Notes: generated from the letters alone by a model not told the origin. A stretch of 64,000 nt of DNA from an uncultured Oscillospiraceae bacterium (GCA_958448165.1 CAUDCW010000005.1:62001-126000), one strand, 5' to 3'; counted from the first letter of the stretch, positions 24,601 to 35,428 are shown. Program-made: numbers and translations.

Positions 24601-27600
24601 TTACTCGTCCTTTTTCTTCTTTCTGTAAAGGTTTACACAAACAACTGCCGCCAGAGAAATAAATGCTAATACAGCCAGAACCCAAAGATTGTCCATAACA
24701 CCTGTTGCAAAATTTCCGGATTCATTTTTGCTTTGTGTATCGGGTTCAGTAACAGTTGATGTTGTGGGTTCAGTCGGATTCGTTGAAGTCGGCTCATCGG
24801 CACTTGGGTCTGTATTTTCGGTAGGAACTGTGGGTGATTCAGTCGGCTCTTCCACTGCCTTTTCCGTAACGGTTACAGTTGCCATTGATTTCACTCCGTT
24901 TGCTTCCGCAGAAATAGTACAGCTGCCTTCTTTAATTGCAGTTACTACACCAAGGTTATCGACAACCGCAACGCTTTCGTCGCTCGATGTGTATTTAATT
25001 TCGTTGTTAAGCTGTGATGAAGCCGGAGAAATTACCTTTTCAAGCTTCGCACTGTTACCCTCAGCCAGGGATAAATCAGAAAGAACGATGCTTTCAACCA
25101 CATCTGCCTGTGCCAGCATTGTCATTCCAGGGAAGGTCTGACTGAGAATTGTAATCTTGTCGTTAGCGCCGAAAACGGTTTTATCAAGCTGAGAACCATC
25201 TGTGATTATACCCTCAAGGTAAGCTGAAACTGCGCCTGCGCTTTTCTCGAATACTTCTCTCGGAATTTCATCGGTAATAAACGAAATCTGCTTTACTTTA
25301 CCCACGTCTATGTTCTTAAGCTCGGTAGTTCCGTACATTGTATAAACATCAAGATTCTTGTTCTGATTTTCTTCATTCATAGAAGCAGTCATATTCCTGA
25401 TGTCGGTTTCCATTATACGCATATATTTACCTGAAATATAATCCTCGTTACCGATATTTTTTACCGAGGCTACAACACGGTAAGCGACAGTATCGCTTTG
25501 GCTGTCAACATTCTTGACAGGAAGGAAATACATATCCTGTATTGCAAGGCTGTCGCCGCTCTTTAACGAATAAGAGTCGGTTCTAAGCTTTGTTTCGCCG
25601 TTTTCGACTAACTGAACATACATCTCAACATTTTCTGCTTTAACATTATAAGGCATTATATACTCAAACTCAACGTGCTTGCTTTCGGCAGTCAGCCACT
25701 TGTCATATGTATTTTCGGCATATATTTCACCGTTTACATAAAGCTGTGCAGTAACATTGTTTCCGTTAAGTACGCCTTTGTTTTTGATGATTGACTCAAT
25801 CTCTATTGTTTCTCCCGGTGTCGGATAGCTGTTTGAGAACATAATATCATTAACTGCATCGGACATTACATATTCAGATTCGGGGTTGTATTCCGCAACA
25901 ACTATTTTGTTGTTCTTCATACTGAATTCGTCGCTTTGATAATCAATATCAAAAGCATTGAATACAGTTAGGAGATTTCCGTCATTCGTAACAACTGAGT
26001 CAAAGTCCTTTTTATACATACCGCTGTCAGTGCCGCCGACGCCGCCTTCAGTAAGGTATGTTTTTCCGCCCCAGCTGCCCTTTAATAGATAAATCGGTTC
26101 GTCAAATTTATCAAGCAGGACATTACCGTCTGCATCATAGAGGACATTACCCTCAGAATCTCTTACAGGTCTGCCCTGTATTTCCTCTACTCCGTTAATG
26201 CTGAAGGAGCGTGCCCAGATTTGCTGCTGAGTGCCTTCAGTAGTTGTCCACAATGCGTAGATATTCTTATCGTCGCTTACAATCATAAAGTCATCGTTTA
26301 CAGTATGATCTTCGTCGCTGGTGATAAACTGAGGAATAATGTAGTCCTCCTGCAGCCTCATCACACCGTTTTCATCTGTGTATATGCCCTGACTGATAAG
26401 TGTATTGATGTTCTGATAAGCGTAAAGTCCGTTGCACTTATAGAACAGCAAGAGATTGTTAATGTCGTTTGAATTTATCTGAGCAAATTCAGGATTTGCA
26501 CTTACATAGCCGTCATCGGTAATTCTTACCTGCTGACTTGACTCAAGCTTATCGTCCTTCAACGAGAACTGCTGGATATACAGCGAATTTTCAGTGCCGA
26601 AATCCGACGCGTCAAATGTATCGTCATATTCAAAATTTGATACATCTTCAAGAGTGAAGCCTTTTTTAGCACTGCCTACAAATGCAAGAACGATTTTATC
26701 ATTAATGCTGTCAACAGTGTAATAATTGAGAGCATTCTCGCTCAGCGCAATGATGTTTTCATCCGACCAGCTTCTTAAATCAGCATTTGAGTCAACATAT
26801 CTTGTTGCAAGCTTTGTCGGGAGCTGCTGGAATTCCGAAACAGTAGTGTCAAGGCTTACACCCTCAATATTCATTACCTCATAGAAAAGCTGCGTAAGAC
26901 CAGTTTTGCTGTTATAAGCTGTTCTTGGGTTTATGTAAATCTCGTTTTCGTTATCGGATGCCGTCATACTGTAGTCGTGGAAATAGCCGCCTGCTTTATT
27001 ATAGTAGATAGAGGCTATTCCGATTGACTTCATAATATCAAGATTGTCAGAATCCTCTGTAATTTTGTTTCTGAGCTTTGTCCATGTGAGTAATATGTCG
27101 TCTCCGCAGTCTGTCATTTGAACATCGGCGTCAAGATTTTCCAGCTGCTGAGATGCAGGAAGAGTGGTGAGTCCCTTGTCTGTTAAATCGCGAACCAGCT
27201 TGCTCAGCACAAAATCCTCTTCAACAACAGTTTCACTCGCAGCATCATAAATCATATAATAAAGCATATTCTTTGAACGGCCCTCAAATCTTTGACCTTC
27301 GCCGGCTATTACCGCAGTGATAAGATACCTGTCGTTTCCGATATTGCATATCGACGGCTTTACAAGTGCGCTTGAATCGGCAATAACAGCCTCGCCGGTT
27401 TTAACTGCAGACCTGAGCTTCAGTTCGCCTGAGTCTGCGCCGGTTTCAAGATGCATATCGCCCAATGTTACATTGTTCATAACATCCTGAGTAAATGCAG
27501 ATGAGCCGCTTTTCATAGAATTAATGTCATTCAAAGTGTTGAATAGCTGAACCTTTAAGAAGGATTCGCTCCATGTGTATTTAAAGAACAACAGTTCAAC

Positions 27601-30600
27601 TGTTACACCGCCTGACATACCTAAATTTCCCACACCCGTAAGGAAATCATTAAACTGAATATCAAGCGTGGTAGTCAGACTGCCCGAGGCAGATACCAAA
27701 CCGTCAAAGCCAACGCCCAATCCGAATGTCAGCGAGCCTTTTATCTCGTAAACGCCCTGAATCTCCGACAGCTCCGCATCATCAAGCTGTTTGAGCGTGA
27801 GAGCTACGGTAGAGCCTGTTTCACCGTCTGTTTTTGGGAATATACCAACATATATGTTTGTCTGGAGTGCTACTGTGATATAGGTAAAGCATGGGATATA
27901 GAAGAATGTAAACGGTATGCTTACCGAAAACGAACCGCCGAAGCCAATGATAAGAACCTCCGAAACAAACATCCATTCGCCAGTTTTATTGTCAACATAG
28001 TAGTTACCCTGGAAGCAAAGTGCAACCGATATATTAAGCTTAATCGCCGTTTTCATATTAAGAGCGTTTTCCAGACCCTTGCCCTTGGCAAACTTCGGTA
28101 AGGTGCCTGTTTCGTTAAGGCACTTGTCATAATTATCGAGAATTTTCAACAGTTTTTCGCCTTTATCAAGTGGTGACGCAGAAGCAAATGAAGAGTCTTT
28201 ATCTGCAAAGTTTTTCAGTTTTGCAAAGCTAAGACCGATTGTGACAGTTTTCATTTCTCTTCCCTGTTCATCTGTGCCGGCACTGCCAATGTTGAACACA
28301 GGAGAAAGACCGAATAAAGAACAGGTAGGATTAAGAGGTCCAATGCAAGGAGCCGGAAGAGCCATAGTTGACGGCACACCGATGTCAGGAGCATATGTTA
28401 CGGTTTCCCGGTCATCGGTAGCGATGAAGCTGTAGCCTGTATCAAATTTGCCATAGGTGGTGTATACATTATCACCGCTTGAGTTTGTCGTTACATTAAA
28501 CAGCTCCACATACATACTCATACCGGGTCTTGCAATCTCGGAAAGTATGTTGGCATAATGAGATTTTGTTGAACCGTCCTCAAGCTTATCGTCGTATTTT
28601 TCAAATGCACCATCTACAGATTCGATAGTCCAGCGTACCATATTTACCGGCTTATTTTGATCCTGACGATCCAGATTGAGATATAAATCAAACTGTAGCG
28701 GCTCGGCTGTTACAAGAGGTATAGCAGCTCCGCAGGTCTGATTTTGTGAGTTTGTCGCAGTAATTGACTCAGGCGTCGGACCGTAGGTTACATAATCAAG
28801 CTTAAGCTTAAAGGTCAGGGTGTCTTTTGTATCGGTGTTTATAAAATCAGAAACCTTGACATCAGTAATGTAATACTGATTATTTTTCATTACAAGCGCT
28901 CTGATTGTTTCATCACCCTGAAAAGCCAGCTTTGCCCTCTGACTGTTCTCCATTGTCGGTGCAGTTTCAAGGTAAAACTCACCGTTAGCGTCTGACAAAG
29001 CCATATAATTGCCGATTGTAACCGAGGCATTCGGCATTATATCGTATATTTTGGTGCTTGCATTAGCAGGGTTCAGAACTGAGCCGTGCTGAATTGATAC
29101 ATTACCGTTTACATAATATTGCTTTTGCTTTGAAGTATCAATCTTTTCAAAGGTAAGCGTAACATTATTTTCAGTACCGTTAAGTCCGTATTGAACGGCA
29201 AAGAAGAAAGAGTTGCCGTAGTACACCTTCTGTTCACCTGTTGATGCGTCAAGGCATGCCCACTTCGCACGGTAACCGTCCTTCGGAGTTGCATATACTG
29301 AGAGAACATTTCCGTAAGTGAGATCCTCAAAATCCACCTTTGACTTATCGTCCTTCACATATCCGGAGATAGTCAGACTGCCGTCCGGATTCTTGAGCGA
29401 AAATTCTTCTGTTGCACCTACTACACTGCCGTAATCCGGGTTGGTTATGTGAATCATAACGCCGGGATCAGAAACAGTAATATATGGTATAATATCCGTA
29501 TATGCATCTTTAATAGTAAATACCGTACTGTTGGTTGTCGAAGTATGAGTATCATACCTCTCTAATTCAGCCATACTCTTTGTTGCGCCGCTTCTGTAAT
29601 CCAAGTCAACAAAGGCATCATCAATCACTCCGTTTGAGGTGAATGCAAATTTAAGCTCATCGCCTATAAGGTATTTACCGCCCTCTCTTTCGGATTTTGT
29701 CCACGAAAGAGTACCGATATTCACATTATCGCTGTAAACCTGAGCGCTGCAGCCGTCGCTGTTAAACTTCACTTGTTGACCGTTACAGTCGTATTCTCCG
29801 AAATTAACCTCAGCAGTATCAATTGAATAAATCGGCTTGATAATGATTTTGTTATCTTTGAAAAAGCTGCCGTACTCTTCGATAATATCAGAGGTAAGAG
29901 TAAATGTGCCGTTATCGCCAATGCTAACAGGCTCGCTGACCTTTGATGTGTCCTTAGGGTCGCAGAAAACAACAGAGGTAAGCTTAATAATATCAGCAAG
30001 CTCTTGAGCATCTTTATTTCCTGAGCCTGACATAACATTTCCGATGATGCTGACTGTTTCATCTCTATAGATTTTTGTGCTTGTTTTTCTTGAACCGTCG
30101 GCAGGGTCTGTGATTTCCATAGAGTCCACAGGCTTTATGTCGTCGGAAAGCACACCGTCACGGTAAAGCTGAACTTCATCAGGATCGACAATCTCGATAT
30201 TGTATTCCTTGAGATGCAGCAATACATTGTTTGTGGTATTGCCTTCTGAAAAAATCTTAAAGGCGCATTTACCTGCGAAGCCTCCCTTGTGCAGCATAAT
30301 ATACAGATAATGCTCTCCGTTAATTTTTGACTCAGACAGAGTATCTGTTTCTCTCAGCAAAGGTGCCTGGGAAACATTAGTCATATCCCAGCTCTTGCCT
30401 ACTCCATCGTCATCAAGGCTGTTGAGCCAATCATAATCACCTGTCTCGCTGCTGAACTTGTCGCTGTCAGCAATATATATTGCATTATGATCCCACTCGC
30501 AAGACCCTGTGTAGTTATCAATAGACATAGAAACCTTATCTACGCCTGTAAAATCAATTTTATCATTGGTTCTTATGGAAATAGCATTGTTTTTACTTGC

Positions 30601-31848
30601 TATTCCGTTTGAATAATACAGCTCGGCACCGCACAGCTTGGCATCGTTGTATAATAGTTTAAACTTTGCCTCCTGAGAGCCTGTACCCCTGTCTGTGGTA
30701 GTGCACTTAGAAAACTCGCTGATAGGGATATACATAAGATCTCTTTGCGTGGATTTTTCCGGTGAATTTGCACCGGACATTACTGTTTCGTGTTTCTTCT
30801 CAGCATCAACCTTATCGGTAAATGTAACCGTTGCCGTTGAATTGATTACATTTGCGTTTTTGACATTTTCAAGCTTCACCTTGAATTTTTCTCCGCTTTT
30901 CGCTGTGTCAAGAATGTCAATAGCAATTTTCTGCTCCGACATACCCGGCAGGAAGTCGAGCTGCATCTGAACAGGCACATAGTCCTCCCCTGCCGTTGCG
31001 GTATCAGACTCAGTTACTACACGGAAAGAGCCATATGTACCTAAATTGCCGCCTCTTGATACAATCACATATGCCTGCTCGCTGTCGGGATTAACCTCTG
31101 TATCTGCGATTGTCAGCTGTGTTTCCGGCTTTTCTCTTTCTTCCTTGATAGTAAAGCCAGCCGAATTCTGAGCGCCTATTTCACAGCCTTCTGCGTCTTT
31201 AAGATTAATAACAAATTCCAGATCCGCAGTTATTGTATCATCTTTAATGGTTCTGATAAAAATCTTCTTTTTGCTTTCGCCAGGGGCAAATGTCACCATA
31301 AAGGATGATGACGGTGTGATTAAATCCTGCATATCTGCCGAAAGGCTTGCAAGGACTTCCTGCGCCGAGTCTGTCGGGTCTGTATCCTCACCCTCAACCT
31401 GAGTATCGGAAGAAGTGATGACCGGAATATAGCTGTATTCCTCCGTGGCATACATCAAAGCCGCTTCACCGTCAACAGCATTTTCTGTGCTCTTGTTGGA
31501 CAGATATATTTCGTAGTTAATTCCATAGCCTGCTGTAAAATCAACAGTTTCAAGCGTTACGGTTGCCTCTCCGTCAGCTCCGCCCATTCTGTAAAGCTCA
31601 AATGAATAAAACTCACCCATTTTAAGCTCCGCATTAACTACGGGGAACAAAACTACTCCGTCGGGATAGTTCTCATTGTAGGTTACGTTATCTGCAAAGA
31701 TTTCCGAACTTACCTTTTCTTCGTCATAAAGAGTCACATAAGACTTCTCAGTTTCCGTTGCAAGCGCAGGAACAGCGGAAAAGAGCAATGTAAAGCAGAG
31801 CAAAAGTGCAACTGCGCCCTTTAAGTACGACCTTTTGAATTTCGTCAT
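24601..31848 (-). CDS. Giant membrane-anchored surface protein with Calx-beta and BIG2 domains
   Basis: The product is about 2415 residues. A signal peptide ends at about 31 (SAVPALA). Calx-beta-like domains lie near 55-110 and 240-345 (GEDYVPVQMQLDFLPGMSEQ). A long middle region of unknown fold follows, with later repeats of the type seen in beta-propellers (about 1560-1950) and CARDB-like strands near 2040-2110. A BIG2 Ig-like domain lies near 2293-2365 (SDESVAVVDNLGVVTAIKEG). The end has a Pro/Thr-rich wall-spanning stretch, a membrane helix (LWVLAVLAFISLAAVVCVNL) and RKKKKDE, an anchor without LPXTG. ATG at 31848 is preferred; a TTG three bases earlier is possible. A two-component system reads away from its promoter region. 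Confidence 0.88.
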   Translation of the reverse strand: MTKFKRSYLKGAVALLLCFTLLFSAVPALATETEKSYVTLYDEEKVSSEIFADNVTYNENYPDGVVLFPVVNAELKMGEFYSFELYRMGGADGEATVTLETVDFTAGYGINYEIYLSNKSTENAVDGEAALMYATEEYSYIPVITSSDTQVEGEDTDPTDSAQEVLASLSADMQDLITPSSSFMVTFAPGESKKKIFIRTIKDDTITADLEFVINLKDAEGCEIGAQNSAGFTIKEEREKPETQLTIADTEVNPDSEQAYVIVSRGGNLGTYGSFRVVTESDTATAGEDYVPVQMQLDFLPGMSEQKIAIDILDTAKSGEKFKVKLENVKNANVINSTATVTFTDKVDAEKKHETVMSGANSPEKSTQRDLMYIPISEFSKCTTTDRGTGSQEAKFKLLYNDAKLCGAELYYSNGIASKNNAISIRTNDKIDFTGVDKVSMSIDNYTGSCEWDHNAIYIADSDKFSSETGDYDWLNSLDDDGVGKSWDMTNVSQAPLLRETDTLSESKINGEHYLYIMLHKGGFAGKCAFKIFSEGNTTNNVLLHLKEYNIEIVDPDEVQLYRDGVLSDDIKPVDSMEITDPADGSRKTSTKIYRDETVSIIGNVMSGSGNKDAQELADIIKLTSVVFCDPKDTSKVSEPVSIGDNGTFTLTSDIIEEYGSFFKDNKIIIKPIYSIDTAEVNFGEYDCNGQQVKFNSDGCSAQVYSDNVNIGTLSWTKSEREGGKYLIGDELKFAFTSNGVIDDAFVDLDYRSGATKSMAELERYDTHTSTTNSTVFTIKDAYTDIIPYITVSDPGVMIHITNPDYGSVVGATEEFSLKNPDGSLTISGYVKDDKSKVDFEDLTYGNVLSVYATPKDGYRAKWACLDASTGEQKVYYGNSFFFAVQYGLNGTENNVTLTFEKIDTSKQKQYYVNGNVSIQHGSVLNPANASTKIYDIMPNASVTIGNYMALSDANGEFYLETAPTMENSQRAKLAFQGDETIRALVMKNNQYYITDVKVSDFINTDTKDTLTFKLKLDYVTYGPTPESITATNSQNQTCGAAIPLVTAEPLQFDLYLNLDRQDQNKPVNMVRWTIESVDGAFEKYDDKLEDGSTKSHYANILSEIARPGMSMYVELFNVTTNSSGDNVYTTYGKFDTGYSFIATDDRETVTYAPDIGVPSTMALPAPCIGPLNPTCSLFGLSPVFNIGSAGTDEQGREMKTVTIGLSFAKLKNFADKDSSFASASPLDKGEKLLKILDNYDKCLNETGTLPKFAKGKGLENALNMKTAIKLNISVALCFQGNYYVDNKTGEWMFVSEVLIIGFGGSFSVSIPFTFFYIPCFTYITVALQTNIYVGIFPKTDGETGSTVALTLKQLDDAELSEIQGVYEIKGSLTFGLGVGFDGLVSASGSLTTTLDIQFNDFLTGVGNLGMSGGVTVELLFFKYTWSESFLKVQLFNTLNDINSMKSGSSAFTQDVMNNVTLGDMHLETGADSGELKLRSAVKTGEAVIADSSALVKPSICNIGNDRYLITAVIAGEGQRFEGRSKNMLYYMIYDAASETVVEEDFVLSKLVRDLTDKGLTTLPASQQLENLDADVQMTDCGDDILLTWTKLRNKITEDSDNLDIMKSIGIASIYYNKAGGYFHDYSMTASDNENEIYINPRTAYNSKTGLTQLFYEVMNIEGVSLDTTVSEFQQLPTKLATRYVDSNADLRSWSDENIIALSENALNYYTVDSINDKIVLAFVGSAKKGFTLEDVSNFEYDDTFDASDFGTENSLYIQQFSLKDDKLESSQQVRITDDGYVSANPEFAQINSNDINNLLLFYKCNGLYAYQNINTLISQGIYTDENGVMRLQEDYIIPQFITSDEDHTVNDDFMIVSDDKNIYALWTTTEGTQQQIWARSFSINGVEEIQGRPVRDSEGNVLYDADGNVLLDKFDEPIYLLKGSWGGKTYLTEGGVGGTDSGMYKKDFDSVVTNDGNLLTVFNAFDIDYQSDEFSMKNNKIVVAEYNPESEYVMSDAVNDIMFSNSYPTPGETIEIESIIKNKGVLNGNNVTAQLYVNGEIYAENTYDKWLTAESKHVEFEYIMPYNVKAENVEMYVQLVENGETKLRTDSYSLKSGDSLAIQDMYFLPVKNVDSQSDTVAYRVVASVKNIGNEDYISGKYMRIMETDIRNMTASMNEENQNKNLDVYTMYGTTELKNIDVGKVKQISFITDEIPREVFEKSAGAVSAYLEGIITDGSQLDKTVFGANDKITILSQTFPGMTMLAQADVVESIVLSDLSLAEGNSAKLEKVISPASSQLNNEIKYTSSDESVAVVDNLGVVTAIKEGSCTISAEANGVKSMATVTVTEKAVEEPTESPTVPTENTDPSADEPTSTNPTEPTTSTVTEPDTQSKNESGNFATGVMDNLWVLAVLAFISLAAVVCVNLYRKKKKDE

Positions 31849-31992
31849 CAATTTTGATTCCTCCTTTTAAGACTCAACTCGGTGAATAACAGACAATAGC
31901 TTTTGTCTTCAATTTATCAGTCTTATATTACCATAAAATACTGTTATTTTGGGAAAGGTGAGTATATTTTAACCTTTTTTGCGTAAATTATG

Positions 31993-32021
31993 TTTTCACA
32001 CTATCCGCTTTATGCTATAAT
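31993..32021 (+). promoter_or_regulatory. Candidate promoter of the LytTR/GHKL pair
   Basis: TTTTCA, a 17-bp spacer and TATAAT end 26 bases before the GTG start. The -35 is weak, consistent with activator dependence. This divergent region (31849-32047) must also hold the giant gene's promoter. Confidence 0.45.
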
Positions 32022-32047
32022 TAACGAAAGAATACGAGGTGATTACA

Positions 32048-32788
32048 GTGAATATTGCAATCTGCGATGACATAGAAATGTTCAGAACTGAGTTGCTTGA
32101 GCTTGGAAAGGAATATTCTTTAAGGAATAAAAATATCGATATATTTTTTTCTGCTTTTAAATGTACTGAGGATTTGCTGGATGCCGCTCAAAGAATCGGC
32201 GGTTTTGATATATATATTCTTGATATTGTTATGCCGACAATGAACGGAATTGAGCTTGGAGCTCAGTTGCGCCAATCAGGTTATGACGGCAAAATTATAT
32301 ATCTGACCTCCAGCAGGGAATTTGCAATCGACTCCTACAAGGTCAAAGCATTTAACTACATACTTAAGCCGATTGAAAAGAATGAGTTTTTTTCTGCACT
32401 TCATGAAGCCGTTGAATCGATCGCAACAAAAAAGAATAAAAGCCTTATTGTTAAAACAAAAGATAATAACATAAGGCTTGCTTTTGACAGTATTATGTAT
32501 GCGGAGCTTTGCAGAAGAGTTATTGTATATCACCTTACAAGCGGCAAAACCGTTGAAAGTACTACAGTTCGCACAACATTTTCCGAGGCTGTGCAGGAAC
32601 TGCTTAAGGACAAGCGTTTCGTTTTGTGTAATTCGAGCTTAGTGGCAAATATGCACTACATCACGATGGTCGAGAACGAGTATCTGATTTTCAAAGACAT
32701 CTGCAAGGTTCATCTTTCAAAAAAGGCTTGCCGACAAGTTCGTTCAGCCTGGTATGATTATTGGTTTGACGGAGATGGTAGCAAATGA
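32048..32788 (+). CDS. AgrA-like response regulator with LytTR DNA-binding domain
   Basis: The 246-residue protein has a receiver domain with the acidic pair in NIAICDD, the phospho-acceptor Asp in YILDIVMPTMNG and the conserved Lys in LKPIEK, then a LytTR domain from about 140. A GTG at 32048, six bases after GAGGTG, gives the usual receiver start; another GTG lies three codons earlier. It overlaps the kinase gene by four bases. The likely targets are its own operon and the divergent giant surface gene. Confidence 0.92.
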   Translation: MNIAICDDIEMFRTELLELGKEYSLRNKNIDIFFSAFKCTEDLLDAAQRIGGFDIYILDIVMPTMNGIELGAQLRQSGYDGKIIYLTSSREFAIDSYKVKAFNYILKPIEKNEFFSALHEAVESIATKKNKSLIVKTKDNNIRLAFDSIMYAELCRRVIVYHLTSGKTVESTTVRTTFSEAVQELLKDKRFVLCNSSLVANMHYITMVENEYLIFKDICKVHLSKKACRQVRSAWYDYWFDGDGSK

Positions 32789-34062
32789 CAATACTGAAGG
32801 ATTTTTCGATATTGTGGTCGCTTATTCACACACTTATATTGTTTATGCTCTTGTTTGAATCGCGATTTTCAAGAAAAAAGACCCTTATACTGACGCTCTC
32901 AACGATGATTCCCCTGATTATTCTGAACTTTGCTCTTTTTCTAATTTTCGGTGCTGATAAATATTCAACACTGATGCTCTTCACCTGCTCCCTGCCAAGC
33001 CTTATCTTTTTTTTGCTAATGGCAAAGCACAGAGATGGGCGTTTCTTCTTCACCTTTTGTATGGTTGACACAGTCATGATTGAAATCACATACATAACGA
33101 GCATTATTGAATACTATATTCCGGGTGAACGATACATTTTTATATTTGTATCAAGACTTGTTATATATCCGATTCTTGAATGGTTAACATATAAAAAGCT
33201 ACGTCCGATTTACTTTGATGTTCAGAATCACACGAAAAAGGGATGGTATATTTTGACAGCAATCGGTGCTGTTTTTTATGTAGCTATATCATTGTCTGCA
33301 GGCTACCCCACTTTAATCACCGAAAGGCCGGAGGACCTACCTGTGCTAATTCTGATGTTTATCCTTATGCCTGTTGTATATATCAATATATTCAACACTC
33401 TGCGTCATCAGCAGAATATGTATGAAATAAAAGAACAGGATAATATTCTGAGAGTGCAGGTAGCAAATATGGCAAACAGAATTGACGAATTATTTGCGGC
33501 AGATGATAAATTCCGTATGGAACGTCATAATCTCCGCCACAAAATGCAGACTATTGCAAATCTGGTAGAAAAAGAACAGTATGACGAGCTGCACAATCTG
33601 GTTTTAGAATACAGCGAGGCAGCCAAGGAAACGCAAGTAAAAAGATATTGCACAAATGCTGTTATAGACGCAGTTTTGTCAACATATCTTCATAAAGCAG
33701 AAAGTGAAAATATAAAGGTCAGCACGAAGATAATTCTGCCCGACCCACTGTCAGTCAGCGAGGCAGAGCTTGCTACCGTATTTGCAAATACCGTTGAGAA
33801 CGCAATCAATGCCTGTGAAAAGGTTGACAAAACCAAAAGATATATTGATATCCGTGTTCTCACAACTCCGCGCTTTATGATTCAAGTGAGGAACAGTTTT
33901 AATGGCAGAATTGAATTTGATAAAAACGGGATTCCTGTAAATCGCAGTGAGGGGCACGGATTCGGTACACGTTCAATAGTTGCTTTCTGTGAAAAGCACA
34001 ATGCATTTTACGAGTTCAAAGCAGATGACGAGAACTTCTCTCTGAGAATAATGCTCGAATAG
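32785..34062 (+). CDS. AgrC-like sensor histidine kinase (GHKL ATPase)
   Basis: The 425-residue protein has about six N-terminal membrane helices (to about 205), a coiled-coil linker, a histidine motif RMERHNLRHKMQT and a GHKL ATP-binding domain (NTVENAINACEKV, GHGFGTRSI). This layout is that of peptide-sensing kinases such as AgrC and ComD. No autoinducer-peptide gene (AgrB/AgrD) is seen nearby, so the signal is unknown. Confidence 0.92.
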   Translation: MTILKDFSILWSLIHTLILFMLLFESRFSRKKTLILTLSTMIPLIILNFALFLIFGADKYSTLMLFTCSLPSLIFFLLMAKHRDGRFFFTFCMVDTVMIEITYITSIIEYYIPGERYIFIFVSRLVIYPILEWLTYKKLRPIYFDVQNHTKKGWYILTAIGAVFYVAISLSAGYPTLITERPEDLPVLILMFILMPVVYINIFNTLRHQQNMYEIKEQDNILRVQVANMANRIDELFAADDKFRMERHNLRHKMQTIANLVEKEQYDELHNLVLEYSEAAKETQVKRYCTNAVIDAVLSTYLHKAESENIKVSTKIILPDPLSVSEAELATVFANTVENAINACEKVDKTKRYIDIRVLTTPRFMIQVRNSFNGRIEFDKNGIPVNRSEGHGFGTRSIVAFCEKHNAFYEFKADDENFSLRIMLE

Positions 34063-34142
34063 AATTAAAGCTTTCTGTGATAAAAATAAAAATTTCTCAA
34101 CGGGGCAGACCGCCGAAAAGTTTGTGTAAAAGTGAATAATAG

Positions 34143-34200
34143 ACTTCCTTTCAAGCAATAATGGAAACAGAAAAATTAAAGCTTGAAAGGAAGTTTTTTT
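34143..34200 (+). terminator. Anti-readthrough hairpin before the transposase
   Basis: A perfect 14-bp stem (ACTTCCTTTCAAGC/GCTTGAAAGGAAGT) is followed by eight T directly before the transposase ATG. The 3' strand contains the AGGAAG that serves as ribosome site, so readthrough transcripts would both terminate and hide the start. Confidence 0.8.
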
Positions 34201-34201
34201 A

Positions 34202-35428
34202 ATGGAAAAAGTACCGGCAGAAATGATGAGAGAATTTGTAAGAAGTCAGAATTTCACCTCAACAGATGAAGTTATGACAGCAATGAAAAATATGTTCAAG
34301 GACATTCTTCAGGAGGTTATGGAATGTGAGCTTGCAGATGAGCTCGGCTACGAGAAAAGTGAAAGAGTGTCGAATTGTGAATGTAGCAATAAGTCGAAAA
34401 ATTACAGAAACGGCTACTCAAAAAAGACGATAAAAACACAGATGGGAGAGCTTGATATTAAAGTTCCGAGGGACAGAAACGGCGAATATGAACCTAAAAT
34501 AATCGGCAAATACAATCGTAATGTTGACGGTATGGAAGAGAAAATTCTTTCGCTCTACGCCTGCGGAATGAGTCAGCGTGACATTGCCGAGCAAATCAAA
34601 AATCTTTATGATGTAGAAATCTCGCCTGAGCTTGTCAGCAAGATAAGCGAGAAGATTATGCCTGACGTTACTGCCTGGCAAAACCGACCTCTTGAAAGCG
34701 TATATCCGTTCGTATTTATGGACGCAATCCATTATAAGGTCAAGGAAAATCATAAGTATATCACAAAGGCTGCATATGTAGTTCTGGGCATCAATCTTGA
34801 CGGTCAGAAAGACATTCTCGGCATCTGGATTGGCGAAAATGAGAGCAGTAAATTCTGGCTGAATGTGTTGAATGAACTCAAAACCCGTGGAATTAAAGAT
34901 GTATTTCTGTTCTGCGTTGACGGTCTGACAGGTTTCAGACAAGCTATTGAGGCGGCTTTTCCAAATGCACAAATCCAGCGTTGCATCATTCATCAGATAC
35001 GCTCAAGCACAAGATTCGTAAGCTACAAACACATCAAAGAGCTGATGGCTGACCTCAAGAAAGTGTATCAGGCAATCAGCGAGGAAGAAGCTATGAACAA
35101 CCTGATTTTGTTCAAGGATAAGTGGGGCAAAACCTATCCGTCCTGCGTTAAAAGCTGGGAAGAAAATTGGGATATTCTCTCCACCTTCTTCGCATATCCG
35201 CCTGAGGTTCGTAAGATAATATATACGACAAATATTATTGAAGGTTTGAACCGTCAGTTCAGACAGATTACGAAGAACAAACCTTCGTTTTCAAACGATG
35301 ACAGCCTGTGCAAAATGTTGTATTTAGTGTCGCAAAAGATTGTCGAACGCTGGACACAAAGATGTCGAAACTGGGACGTAGTTTTAAGCCAACTTCCGAT
35401 TATATTGGAGGATAGAATATCCGCTTGA
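34202..35428 (+). CDS. IS256-family (mutator-type) transposase
   Basis: The 408-residue protein has the mutator-family layout: an N-terminal region with MKNMFKDILQEVMECELADE, and DDE catalytic core motifs including VFMDAIHYKV (first Asp), FLFCVDGLTGFRQAIEAAFP (second Asp) and, near 345, IIYTTNIIEGLNRQFRQITK (Glu). Length is full and no frameshift is seen, so it is probably active. Confidence 0.95.
   Translation: MEKVPAEMMREFVRSQNFTSTDEVMTAMKNMFKDILQEVMECELADELGYEKSERVSNCECSNKSKNYRNGYSKKTIKTQMGELDIKVPRDRNGEYEPKIIGKYNRNVDGMEEKILSLYACGMSQRDIAEQIKNLYDVEISPELVSKISEKIMPDVTAWQNRPLESVYPFVFMDAIHYKVKENHKYITKAAYVVLGINLDGQKDILGIWIGENESSKFWLNVLNELKTRGIKDVFLFCVDGLTGFRQAIEAAFPNAQIQRCIIHQIRSSTRFVSYKHIKELMADLKKVYQAISEEEAMNNLILFKDKWGKTYPSCVKSWEENWDILSTFFAYPPEVRKIIYTTNIIEGLNRQFRQITKNKPSFSNDDSLCKMLYLVSQKIVERWTQRCRNWDVVLSQLPIILEDRISA

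Noticed and set aside
34418..34993. 191-codon antisense frame in the transposase gene
   Set aside because: Shadow of the IS256 transposase, which has full catalytic motifs on the plus strand.
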